A DNA stretch of 53,117 nt from Gammaproteobacteria bacterium (GTDB lineage Bacteria > Pseudomonadota > Gammaproteobacteria > JAJDOJ01). Positions 17,066-27,389 of the stretch are shown here, piece by piece. A program made the position numbers and the translations under genes. Every line of letters begins with the position of its first letter. Position 1 is the stretch's first letter. The stretch is from positions 1-53,117 of the forward strand of contig JALSSO010000074.1 of NCBI GenBank assembly GCA_026984215.1, read 5' to 3'. The notes beneath the pieces are model-generated. The model did no database searches. It was not told where the DNA came from and saw only the letters and a list, made by a program, of their open reading frames with translations.

Positions 17066-18430
17066 ATGGAACCGACCACGGACCTGATCGAACGGGCACG
17101 CGCCTTCGCCGTGGAACGCCATCGGCGAATCGGCCACCGGCGCAAGTACACCGACCAGCCCTACGAGGCGCACCTGGCCAATGTGGCCCGACGCGTGGCG
17201 GAGGTCACCGACGACCCCGAGATGATCGCCGCGGCCTGGCTGCACGACGTGGTGGAGGACACCGAGGCCACCCTGGCCGACGTGGAGCGCGAGTTCGGTC
17301 GTCCGGTGGCGCGGCTGGTCTCCGAACTCACCGACGTGAGCCGACCGGGGGACGGCAACCGGGCCGAACGCAAGGCGCTGGACCGGGCGCACCTGGCGCG
17401 GGCCTCGGCGCGGGCCAAGACCGTCAAGCTGGCCGACCTCATCGACAACTGCCGCGACATCTGCCGCCATGATCCACGCTTCGCGCGTACCTACGCGGAG
17501 GAGATGCGGGCGTTGCTGGGGGTGCTGCGCGAGGGGGACCCCGGGCTCCTGCGCGAGGCGCACCGGCAACTGCAAGAGGCGCTGGATCGCTTGGAGAGGA
17601 CCGCCGCCCCCAAGCCGCCGGAACCCCTCCCGCGCCGCGAAGACCCACTCGTGCGTGGGCCCCATCGCCTCCGACGCCTGTTCCTGGACGAGTTCACTGC
17701 CTGGGATCTCGCCGAGCCGCTGCGCTCCTTCGACATGGCTTCGGCGGCCTCCGGCGTGCGCGGGGATCTGGAACGGGCCGGCGTCGAGGTGGCCGGTCTG
17801 CGCGACGGGGGGCGGGTGGTGGCCTACGCGCGGCGTGAGGATCTGGGTGAAGGCTATTGCTTCGAATACGCGCGCGGTCTCCGTCCGGACCAGCTGATCG
17901 ACGCCGATCGTCCGCTGACCGATGTGGTCCACGTACTGACCTTGCACCAGGCGGCCTTCGTCTCCGCGCTGGGGGAGGTGGTGGGCCTGGTGCGGCGCGA
18001 AGACTTCAACCAGCCGGTGGGTCGCATGTGGTTGTTCGGTATCGTCACGTTCCTGGAGATGGAATTCACGCGGCTCGTCCGCGCGCATTTCGAAGGCGAC
18101 GGCTGGACCGCCAAGCTGCCCGCCGGCCGCGTGGACAAGGCCCGCGAGCTTCAGGCCGAACGCCGCCGCCGCGGGCAGGCGGCCGATCTGTTGAGCTGTG
18201 CCCAATTCGGCGACAAGGCGCGTGTGCTCATCGAGCATGCCCCCACCCGGGCGCTGCTCGGGCTGGGCTCGAAGAAACGCAGTCACCGGGTGCTCAAGGA
18301 GCTGGAGTCTCTGCGTAACCACCTGGCCCACGCCCAGGACATCGTCATCCACGACTGGGCCACGATCGCGCGCCTGGCCTACTGGGTGGCCGAGGGGGCC
18401 GAAGGTACCGGGGCGGGGAGGGCGCGGTGA
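17066..18430 (+). CDS. HD (alarmone hydrolase-like) - CBS pair - HEPN fusion protein
   Basis: 454-residue soluble three-part protein. Residues 1-178 match the RelA/SpoT/MESH1 HD hydrolase pattern: H19 in 'ERHRRIGHRRKYTDQPY', H36, HD at 60-61 followed by E64-D65 ('LHDVVEDT'), and D127 in 'KLADLIDNCRD', so the metal site and catalytic acids look intact. There is no synthetase domain. After a Pro-rich linker (about 181-200), residues 204-322 look like a CBS-domain pair ('VVAYARREDL' and 'VVGLVRREDF'). Residues 323-445 are helical and contain R417-N-H-L-A-H422, the Rx4H motif of HEPN ribonucleases. The gene overlaps kdkA (GTGA). The ATG has no clear ribosome site, and TAGAAT lies 8 bases upstream, so a leaderless mRNA is possible. 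Function is predicted, not known. Confidence 0.75.
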   Translation: MEPTTDLIERARAFAVERHRRIGHRRKYTDQPYEAHLANVARRVAEVTDDPEMIAAAWLHDVVEDTEATLADVEREFGRPVARLVSELTDVSRPGDGNRAERKALDRAHLARASARAKTVKLADLIDNCRDICRHDPRFARTYAEEMRALLGVLREGDPGLLREAHRQLQEALDRLERTAAPKPPEPLPRREDPLVRGPHRLRRLFLDEFTAWDLAEPLRSFDMASAASGVRGDLERAGVEVAGLRDGGRVVAYARREDLGEGYCFEYARGLRPDQLIDADRPLTDVVHVLTLHQAAFVSALGEVVGLVRREDFNQPVGRMWLFGIVTFLEMEFTRLVRAHFEGDGWTAKLPAGRVDKARELQAERRRRGQAADLLSCAQFGDKARVLIEHAPTRALLGLGSKKRSHRVLKELESLRNHLAHAQDIVIHDWATIARLAYWVAEGAEGTGAGRAR

Positions 18431-19158
18431 GCGTGGCGCCGGTACCGGCACGTTGGCGCCAAGGCCGTTGTCGATACCTGGTCGATGCGCCCCTGTTGGG
18501 GCGGTTGCGGGATGCGGATTTCACACCGCCTGAGGCGGCCGCGCGGGTGGGCGCGGCCGGGCGGGGAGGCGTGCTGGCCGTCGAGTTTCAGGGCCGGCCC
18601 GGCGTCCTGCGTCATTACCGGCGTGGGGGCATGGTGGAACGCTGGCTCGGCGACCGGTATCTGTGGACCGGCCTGGAGCGCACCCGGGCCTTTCGGGAAT
18701 GGCGTTTGTTGGCGCGCTTGGTGGAGCGGGGGTTGCCGGTGCCCCGGCCACTGGCGGCGCGGGTGTGTCGGGATGGCTTGTTCTGGCGCGGGGACCTGGT
18801 CACCCTGCGCGTGCCGAGGGCGCGCAGTCTGGCCGAGTGGTTGGACGCCGATCCCGGCCGGGTGGACTGGGCGGCGGTGGGCCGTTGCATCCGCCGTTTC
18901 CACGATGCCGGGGTGTGGCACGCGGACCTCAATGCCCACAACGTCCTGCTGGACGACCGGGGCGGCGTGTGGTGGGTGGACCTGGACCGGGGACGGCTGC
19001 GCCCGCCCGGGCGCTGGCGGTGGCGCAACCTCGCGCGCCTGGAGCGATCGCTGCGCAAGCTCAGCCGCGAAGCGGGCCGGCCGTTCCCCGAGGAGGGATG
19101 GTCGGCCCTGCGCCGGGTCTATGGCGGCGGGGCAGGGCTCAACCCGGCAGGTACTTGA
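18427..19158 (+). CDS. kdkA: 3-deoxy-D-manno-octulosonic acid kinase
   Basis: 243-residue KdkA-family kinase that phosphorylates Kdo in the LPS inner core. It shows 'RPGVLRHYRRGGMVERWLGDRYLWTGL', typical of the N-lobe, and the catalytic 'WHADLNAHNVLLDD' loop with 'WWVDLDRGR' as the metal-binding motif. GTG 18427 overlaps the stop of the HD-CBS-HEPN gene. The 3' end overlaps the convergent repeat protein gene by 20 bp. With the heptosyltransferase nearby it supports a local LPS-core gene group. Confidence 0.87.
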   Translation: MSVAPVPARWRQGRCRYLVDAPLLGRLRDADFTPPEAAARVGAAGRGGVLAVEFQGRPGVLRHYRRGGMVERWLGDRYLWTGLERTRAFREWRLLARLVERGLPVPRPLAARVCRDGLFWRGDLVTLRVPRARSLAEWLDADPGRVDWAAVGRCIRRFHDAGVWHADLNAHNVLLDDRGGVWWVDLDRGRLRPPGRWRWRNLARLERSLRKLSREAGRPFPEEGWSALRRVYGGGAGLNPAGT

Positions 19159-19537
19159 TCAGGGCCACCACCAGGCCGCCCACGGCCAGGGTGGTGCCGA
19201 AGGACCAGATCATGAACCGGTCGATGCGGCGGGTGAGCAGCTCGAAGCGCTTATCCACCTGCTCGAAGCGCTTATCCACCTGTTCGAAGCGCTTATCCAC
19301 CTGCTCGAAGCGGCGGTTCATGTCTTCGCGCATCTCTTCGAAGCGCTTATCCACCTGCTCGAAACGGCGTTCCATGAGGCGGAAGCCCTGTTCCATGAGC
19401 TCGGCCTGGTGCTTGATGGCCTCTTCCACGCGCACCAGCCGCTCGCGCAGCTCCAGATCGTAGCGCACGGCGGGCGATCCGCATTCCTCATGGATGAGTT
19501 TGCGGATCAGGGTGATGTCTTCCTCTGCCAGGGCCAT
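19139..19537 (-). CDS. Small tail-anchored coiled-coil protein with heptad repeats
   Basis: 132-residue protein of unknown function. Residues 30-107 form a coiled coil; RFEQVDK occurs once at 58-64 and three times in a row at 76-96, separated by 'RFEEMREDMNR'. One membrane segment ends the protein ('WSFGTTLAVGGLVVALIKYL'). The plan, helix, repeat coiled coil and C-terminal anchor, is the same as that of the protein at 10471-11193, but the repeat length (7 against 11) and sequence differ. ATG 19537 chosen. It overlaps the kdkA 3' end. Confidence 0.7.
   Translation of the reverse strand: MALAEEDITLIRKLIHEECGSPAVRYDLELRERLVRVEEAIKHQAELMEQGFRLMERRFEQVDKRFEEMREDMNRRFEQVDKRFEQVDKRFEQVDKRFELLTRRIDRFMIWSFGTTLAVGGLVVALIKYLPG
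19250..19312 (-). repeat. Three tandem 21-bp coding repeats
   Basis: Three successive 21-bp units each encode RFEQVDK and differ only at single positions (CTG/TTG in the plus-strand reading). A fourth unit lies at about 19346-19366. It encodes part of the coiled coil and may vary in copy number between strains. Confidence 0.8.
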
Positions 19538-19590
19538 GGGCGCATCGAACAGTCCAAAGATACCCTGGAATTATATCCTCTGGAGGCGGG

Positions 19591-20148
19591 TCACGGTCCG
19601 TGAGGGCGTGGAGCCCCGCCTGCCAGCGCCTTTTCGGTGATCCGCCGCCACGTGGAGACCGGCCCTCGGGCGTCGATCAGGGCGATCCGGTCGAAGCGCA
19701 GGCTGGCGGGGAATGACCCCGCCAGCTCGGCGGCCAGTCGCCGCAGCACCGTGGCCGGCAACCGGCCGTACAGCAGGCTCAGATGGGGAAACCAGGGTTG
19801 GGCCTCCCGATGGGGGCAACGCCGCGCGGCCGCCGCGCGCAGATCCCCGAGGGCGGGGGACTCGCCGAGCCGCAGATACAGGATACGGAAGGGCGCCTCA
19901 CCCCCGCCGATCCCCGTGACCGGCAGCTCGAGCGGGCCGCAGCCGGCCGCCAGGCTCGCCGCGCAGCCCGTGAGGTCCTCTCCCCGGCCGCATGGCATGG
20001 CGCCCAGCAGCGTGGCGTGGGGTTCGAAGCGGGGCGTGCCGAACCTCCGGGCGAGCCGGCCGATGTTTCCAGCGAGGGCCGCCGCCTGCTGGGACTCCGG
20101 AAGCAACCAGAGGGCACAGGCGCCCCCGGCTGGCTCGTCGTCGCGCAT
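19591..20148 (-). CDS. Cyclic phosphodiesterase / 2H phosphoesterase family protein
   Basis: 185-residue 2H-phosphoesterase-like protein. Two catalytic motifs are present: 'HATLLG' near residue 47 and 'HLSLLYG' near residue 121. The start 'CALWLLPESQQAAALAGNIGRLARRFGTPRF' resembles the cyclic phosphodiesterase (CPDase, PF07823-like) branch rather than ThpR. Likely activity: opening 2',3'-cyclic or ADP-ribose 1'',2''-cyclic phosphates. The ATG at 20148 is 5 bp after the bamD stop; the GTG at 20178, overlapping bamD, is an alternative. Substrate and need are unknown. Confidence 0.7.
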   Translation of the reverse strand: MRDDEPAGGACALWLLPESQQAAALAGNIGRLARRFGTPRFEPHATLLGAMPCGRGEDLTGCAASLAAGCGPLELPVTGIGGGEAPFRILYLRLGESPALGDLRAAAARRCPHREAQPWFPHLSLLYGRLPATVLRRLAAELAGSFPASLRFDRIALIDARGPVSTWRRITEKALAGGAPRPHGP

Positions 20149-20153
20149 GGGGG

Positions 20154-20969
20154 CTACAGGAACAGGCGGCGCCACCACGGCAGTTCGCGGCGCTCCACGT
20201 CTCGTACCCGCTCGGGAAAGTTGGCTTCCAGCACCTTCATGGCGTCGGTCGCCGGCTCGTCCAGATGGAGCTGCCGGTAGGCCCGGACCATCACCACCAG
20301 GGCGTCGGCCACGGCGGGTGCGCCCTGATAGTGCTCCAGCACGTACTTGCCCCGGTTGGCCGCCGCCACCCAGGCCCCACGGCGCAGGTAGAAGGCGGCC
20401 ACGTGCATCTCGTGCTCGGCCAGCTCGTTACGCAGATAGCGCAGTCGCTTGCGAGCATCCGGCGTATAGCGGCTGTCGGGATAGACGCGCACGAGATGGT
20501 TGAAATCCTCGAAGGCTTGGCGCAGGGGCGCGGGATCCTTGGTGGCCGGATCCCGTCCGATCAATGGCGTGAGGATCGTGCGGCCCCGGTTGAAATTGGC
20601 CAGCCCCTTCAGATACCAGGCGTAGTCGGTATGCGGGTTCTGGGGGTGCAATTTCAGGAACCGCTCGGCGGCCGCGATGGCCGAGTCCCACTCTTCGTTC
20701 TTGTAGTATGCGTAGGCGATCTCCAGCTCCGCCTGCTGGGCGTAGCGGCCGAAGGGGTAACGCGCCTGGAGCGTCTCGAACAGGTCCACCGCCCGGTCGT
20801 AATTGCCCTTGAGCAGCTCCGTGTGCGCCTCGCTGTAGATCTTGGCGGCCGACCAGCCCTTGGTGGGATCGTAGTCGCCGAACCATCGGTTCCAGGTGCT
20901 GCACCCCCCGCTGCTCAGCAGGGCGGCGAGCAGGAGGAAAAAGACGGGCCGGCGAGCGATGCGGTCCAT
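20154..20969 (-). CDS. bamD: BamD outer-membrane assembly lipoprotein
   Basis: 271-residue TPR lipoprotein of the Bam complex, which inserts beta-barrel proteins into the outer membrane. Signal peptide with lipobox ending in Cys ('LLSSGGC', about residue 23), then five TPR-like repeats ('AKIYSEAHTELLKGNYDRAVDLFETLQARYPFG' and following) and the characteristic 'YLRNELAEHEMHVAAFYLRRGAWVAAANR'. ATG 20969 gives a proper signal peptide. The divergent rluD-pgeF-clpB order is the same as around E. coli yfiO (bamD). Confidence 0.92.
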   Translation of the reverse strand: MDRIARRPVFFLLLAALLSSGGCSTWNRWFGDYDPTKGWSAAKIYSEAHTELLKGNYDRAVDLFETLQARYPFGRYAQQAELEIAYAYYKNEEWDSAIAAAERFLKLHPQNPHTDYAWYLKGLANFNRGRTILTPLIGRDPATKDPAPLRQAFEDFNHLVRVYPDSRYTPDARKRLRYLRNELAEHEMHVAAFYLRRGAWVAAANRGKYVLEHYQGAPAVADALVVMVRAYRQLHLDEPATDAMKVLEANFPERVRDVERRELPWWRRLFL

Positions 20970-21039
20970 TGCTGACTCTACGAAATCCGGTGAGAGGCGT
21001 ATTATCGGCAATTACCCCGGGCAATGCATCGCAGCGCGC

Positions 21040-22020
21040 ATGGAAATCCCCCGCCCCGACGAGCCTCTACACCGCGTCACGATCCCGGAGGCGCTGGCCG
21101 GCCGTCGCCTCGACCTGGCGCTGGCGCGCCTGCTGCCGGATTACTCGCGCGCCCGGATCCAGGCCTGGATCCGGGCCGGCCGGGTGCGGGTGGGTGGTGC
21201 GCCGCGCCGGCCCCGCGACCCGGTGCGCGCGGGCGAGCGGGTGGAGGTGCGGGCCGAGGCGCCTGCGCCGCTGGAGGATCGGCCGCAGGCGCTGGATCTG
21301 GAGATTCTCCACGAGGACGACCACCTGCTGGCCGTGAACAAACCGCCGGGCCTGGTGGTGCACCCGGGGGCCGGCAACCGCGAAGGGACCCTGCTCAACG
21401 CCCTGTTGCACCACGTGCCCGGAGCTTCTCGATTGCCCCGGGCGGGGCTGGTGCACCGGCTGGACAAGGACACCAGCGGTGTGCTCGTGGTGGCCAAGAC
21501 GCCGGCTGCGCACACGCGCCTGGTGGCCGCCCTGCAGGCCCGCCAGATCCGGCGCGAATACCTCGCGCTGGTGCTGGGCGAGGTGATCGCCGGTGGTACC
21601 GTCGAGGCGCCGGTGGGCCGGCATCCCGTGCACCGCACGCGCATGGCCGTGGTGCCTGGCGGGCGGCCGGCCGTGACGCACTATCGAGTATCGCGTCGGT
21701 TGGGGGCGCTGACCTTGCTGCGGGTGCGCCTGGAGACCGGCCGCACCCACCAGATCCGCGTGCACATGGCGCACATCGGACACCCGGTGGCCGGCGACCC
21801 GGTCTATGGCGGCCGGAGCCGCCTGCCACGCGGGTTGGATGCGCGCGCCCGCGCCGCGCTGGCCGCTTGGCGCCGGCAGGCGTTGCACGCCCGGCGCCTG
21901 GAGCTGGCGCATCCCGTCACCGGCCGTCCCCTGTGCTGGGAGGTCCAGCCGCCGGCGGACTTCGCCGCGCTGCTGGAGACGTTGGATTCTCCCCATCGTG
22001 CTGACCTGGATCCAGCCTGA
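21040..22020 (+). CDS. rluD: RluD, 23S rRNA pseudouridine synthase
   Basis: 326-residue pseudouridine synthase. N-terminal S4 RNA-binding domain (about 17-75), catalytic domain with the 'HRLDKDTSGVLVVAKT' motif whose Asp is the nucleophile, and 'RLETGRTHQIRVHMAHIGHPVAGDPVYGG'. It modifies uridines in the helix 69 loop of 23S rRNA. ATG 21040 chosen. It is divergent from bamD and overlaps pgeF by 23 bp. Confidence 0.92.
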   Translation: MEIPRPDEPLHRVTIPEALAGRRLDLALARLLPDYSRARIQAWIRAGRVRVGGAPRRPRDPVRAGERVEVRAEAPAPLEDRPQALDLEILHEDDHLLAVNKPPGLVVHPGAGNREGTLLNALLHHVPGASRLPRAGLVHRLDKDTSGVLVVAKTPAAHTRLVAALQARQIRREYLALVLGEVIAGGTVEAPVGRHPVHRTRMAVVPGGRPAVTHYRVSRRLGALTLLRVRLETGRTHQIRVHMAHIGHPVAGDPVYGGRSRLPRGLDARARAALAAWRRQALHARRLELAHPVTGRPLCWEVQPPADFAALLETLDSPHRADLDPA

Positions 22021-22744
22021 CTGGCCAGCGCCGTCCTCGGTGCGGGCGGCCTTCACGCTGCGTCCCGGCGGTTACAGCCTCGGGCCGTATCGGGGGCTCA
22101 ACCTGGCCGCGCATGTGGGGGACGATGTCGGGGCCGTGGCGGACAACCGGGCGCGGTTGTCCCAGGCGCTGGGGCTCGTGGCGGAGCCGGTGTGGCTGGA
22201 GCAGGTGCACGGTGCGGCGGTGGTGCGCCTGCCGGACGCGGGGCGCACGCCGCGGGCCGATGCGGCCTGGACGGAGCGTGCCGGTGTCGTGTGCTGCGTG
22301 TTGGTGGCCGACTGCCTACCGGTTCTGTTCTGTGACCGGTGCGGCCGGCGGGTCGCCGCGGCGCATGCGGGCTGGCGTGGGCTCGCCGCCGGTGTGCTCG
22401 AAGCCACGATACACGCACTCGGGTTCGCCCCCGGCGAGCTGCTGGCCTGGCTCGGGCCGGCCATCGGGCCGGCGCATTTCGAGGTGGGCGAGGAGGTGCG
22501 CGCCGCATTCACGGAACGCTGCCCAGCGGACGCGGCCTGCTTCGAACGCGGGCGGCGCGGGCGCTGGCATGCGGATCTCCACGGCCTGGCCCGGGCGCGC
22601 TTGGAGCGGGCCGGGGTGGGCGCCATTTGCGGCGTGGAAGACGACACGTTCGCCGACCCATGGCGATACTACTCTTACCGGCGCGACGGCCGCACCGGGC
22701 GCATGGCGGCGCTGATCTGGCTCGAAGCGGGAAAACCCCCGTGA
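21998..22744 (+). CDS. pgeF: PgeF (YfiH), multicopper/zinc polyphenol oxidase-type peptidoglycan editing factor
   Basis: 248-residue YfiH/DUF152 protein. Zn ligands and catalytic residues lie in 'ADCLPVLFCD', 'AAHAGWRGLAAGV' and 'GPAIGPAHFEVGEEV'. The E. coli homologue edits misincorporated serine in peptidoglycan precursors; related proteins act on purine nucleosides. No ATG is available near the family start; GTG 21998 ('MLTWIQPDWPAP') overlaps the rluD 3' end and fits the family length. The rluD-pgeF-clpB order matches E. coli. Confidence 0.87.
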   Translation: MLTWIQPDWPAPSSVRAAFTLRPGGYSLGPYRGLNLAAHVGDDVGAVADNRARLSQALGLVAEPVWLEQVHGAAVVRLPDAGRTPRADAAWTERAGVVCCVLVADCLPVLFCDRCGRRVAAAHAGWRGLAAGVLEATIHALGFAPGELLAWLGPAIGPAHFEVGEEVRAAFTERCPADAACFERGRRGRWHADLHGLARARLERAGVGAICGVEDDTFADPWRYYSYRRDGRTGRMAALIWLEAGKPP

Positions 22745-22749
22745 AAGCC

Positions 22750-22778
22750 CTTGAATTCCAGGGCGCGCGGCGCCATTT
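22750..22778 (+). promoter_or_regulatory. Sigma-32 heat-shock promoter of clpB
   Basis: CTTGAAT (22750-22756) and CGCCATTT (22771-22778), 14 bases apart, match the sigma-32 consensus CTTGAAA-N13-15-CCCCATNT well. It sits just after the pgeF stop and 36 bp before the clpB ATG. Confidence 0.75.
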
Positions 22779-22814
22779 GTCCACAATAGATTTTTCCAAG
22801 GGGGTCTCCTACCG

Positions 22815-25418
<2,604 letters not shown>

Positions 25419-25445
25419 GCCCGCGCCGGTCGCCGGACTTTCCCG

Positions 25446-25483
25446 GACCCCGCCCCGCCATCTGGCGGTGGCGGGGTCTTTTT
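25446..25483 (+). terminator. Intrinsic terminator after clpB
   Basis: GACCCCGCC (25446-25454) pairs with GGCGGGGTC (25470-25478), with an inner CCGCC/GGCGG stem, followed by TTTTT. It ends 5 bp from the stop of the convergent OmpA-like gene. Confidence 0.9.
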
Positions 25484-25487
25484 CGGG

Positions 25488-26456
25488 CTAGCGCTGGACC
25501 AGTTCCACGCGGCGGTTCTTGGCGCGCCCCTGCTCGGTGGCGTTGCTGGCCACCGGCGCCACCGGTCCGACGCCCACGTCCTTGAGCCGGTCCGGGGCAA
25601 TGCCGTGTTTCTCCTCGAGGGCCTTGACCACGGCGGCGGCCCGGCGTTGCGAAAGCCGCAGGTTGTAGTCGTAGCTGCCGGTGTTGTCGGTATGGCCGAC
25701 CACGTAGACCCGGATCTGCGGGTGCTCGCGCAGGAAGCGCGCGATCTCGGTCAGCTCCGTGCGGGCCTCGGGCTTCAGCCGGTCGCTGTCGTGATCGAAC
25801 AGCACGTTGTACAGCGCGATGTGGCCGTCGCTGCGCAGCGCCTCGGCCATCTTTTCCGCCGTGACCACTTCCAGGCGCGCATCCAGCGCCGCTTGTTCGA
25901 GAATGTAGAGGCGCAGGGTGGGCAGCCAACCCTTGCGTCCGTCCGGGGTCCTGGAATAGATGGCCTCATAGCTGTAGGCCGCCACCACGGCAGGGCGTCC
26001 CTGCAGTTCGCCCTCGGCGACCACGCAGTGGAGCTTGCGTGGCGCGTTACCGCGCGTCCAGTAATCGTCATCGGTCTGTTGCACCAGCGCCATGTAGAAG
26101 CCGATCCGTTCGTTGCGACAGCGGTAGAGGATCTTCAGCCCCAGCTCCTTGAGCCGCTTGCGGTAGATGGCCTGGGCGGTACTAGGGCTCTTGCCCGCGG
26201 GCAGGAGGTAAATCGTGCGGGTGAGTTTTCCCTCCCGCTCGGCCACGCGCGTGACCTTGTGCCGTTCGCTCTCCACCGGGTAGACCAGTGTGTCATAGTC
26301 GGCCACCGACTGATCGACGATCACCGCGCCGGGAATGCGTCCCAGCGCGGGATGGTCTTGCCCGCCCGGGGTGTCACCGCCCGCCGGCGCGGTCTCGGAT
26401 GCCAGGACGCTCAGGGCGAGGGTGAGGAGAATCGGACCGATTCGGCGTATGCTCAT
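25488..26456 (-). CDS. OmpA-like protein with N-terminal DUF4892-type domain
   Basis: 322-residue exported protein. Signal peptide at 1-22 ('ILLTLALSVLASETAPA'); a DUF4892-like domain from about 40-190 ('PGAVIVDQSVADYDTLVYPVESE'); and a C-terminal OmpA peptidoglycan-binding domain ('NVLFDHDSDRLKPEARTELTEIARFLREHP', 'VVGHTDNTGSYDYNLRLSQRRAAAVVKAL', 'NRRVELV'). It probably links the envelope to peptidoglycan. ATG 26456 follows GGGAGG. It is divergent from mazG with 87 bp between. Confidence 0.78.
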   Translation of the reverse strand: MSIRRIGPILLTLALSVLASETAPAGGDTPGGQDHPALGRIPGAVIVDQSVADYDTLVYPVESERHKVTRVAEREGKLTRTIYLLPAGKSPSTAQAIYRKRLKELGLKILYRCRNERIGFYMALVQQTDDDYWTRGNAPRKLHCVVAEGELQGRPAVVAAYSYEAIYSRTPDGRKGWLPTLRLYILEQAALDARLEVVTAEKMAEALRSDGHIALYNVLFDHDSDRLKPEARTELTEIARFLREHPQIRVYVVGHTDNTGSYDYNLRLSQRRAAAVVKALEEKHGIAPDRLKDVGVGPVAPVASNATEQGRAKNRRVELVQR

Positions 26457-26543
26457 GGTGCCTCCCATGGGGTTGATGGATGGATGCCCGCCAACCCCCT
26501 TGCGGGTCCGGAAAGGGCGAGCCCAGGAGTTTTTATCGTAACA

Positions 26544-27335
26544 ATGGACCATCTCTGCCGCCTAGCCGTGATCATGGCCGCGCTGCGCGACCCCCAGCAC
26601 GGCTGTCCCTGGGATCTGAAACAGGACTTCGCCGACATTGCGCCGCACACCTTGGAGGAGGCCTTCGAGGTGGTCGATGCCATCGAGCGCGGGGATTGGG
26701 ACGGGTTGCTCGAAGAGCTCGGTGATCTGCTCTTCCAGGTCTATTATCACGCTCAGATCGCCCGCGAGCGCGGGTTGTTCGATCTGGAGGACGTGGCGAG
26801 GCGGGTCGGCGACAAACTGGTGGCCCGGCATCCGCACGTGTTCGGCGGCGTGGAGGCCGGCGACGAGGCCGCGCTCAGGGAGGCCTGGGAGCGGCGCAAG
26901 GCCGAGGAGCGCCGGGCCAAGGGGCAGGGCGACAGCCACATGGACGGGGTGGCCCTGGCCTTGCCCGCGCTGGTGCGGGCGGCCAAGCTGCAAGCCCGGG
27001 CCGCGCGCGCGGGGCTGGACTGGGACGATGTGGACGGGGTGATCGCCAAGGTTCGGGAGGAGCTGGAAGAGTTGGCTCGGGCCCGCCGCGCCGGGGATGC
27101 CCACGCGGTGCGCGAGGAGCTGGGCGATCTACTGTTCTCGGTGGTGAATCTGGCCCGGCATCTGGATGTGGATCCCGAGCGGGCCCTGCGCGCGGCCAAC
27201 CGCAAGTTCGAGCGGCGTTTCCGGGCCGTCGAGGCGCGTGTTCGGGGCGAAGGGCGTGGGGTCGAGGAGCAGGACGCCGCGGCGTTGGACCGCCATTGGG
27301 AGGCAGTCAAGGCCGAGGAGCGCCGGCGAGGCTGA
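26544..27335 (+). CDS. mazG: MazG nucleoside triphosphate pyrophosphohydrolase
   Basis: 263-residue two-domain MazG. Both all-alpha NTPase domains show EExxE/ExxD acidic motifs: 'EEAFEVVDAIERGDWDGLLEELGDLLFQV' near 33-62 and 'EELEELARARRAGDAHAVREELGDLLF' near 172-198. It hydrolyses NTPs to NMP and PPi for pool cleaning, and in E. coli it affects ppGpp levels. The ATG at 26544 fits the family start 'LAVIMAALRDPQHGCPWD'. Confidence 0.92.
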   Translation: MDHLCRLAVIMAALRDPQHGCPWDLKQDFADIAPHTLEEAFEVVDAIERGDWDGLLEELGDLLFQVYYHAQIARERGLFDLEDVARRVGDKLVARHPHVFGGVEAGDEAALREAWERRKAEERRAKGQGDSHMDGVALALPALVRAAKLQARAARAGLDWDDVDGVIAKVREELEELARARRAGDAHAVREELGDLLFSVVNLARHLDVDPERALRAANRKFERRFRAVEARVRGEGRGVEEQDAAALDRHWEAVKAEERRRG

Positions 27336-27389
27336 ATCCCCGCTTCGATTTGACGGAAACCGGGGTCTCTCGGCGGATCCGGCCCCCGG

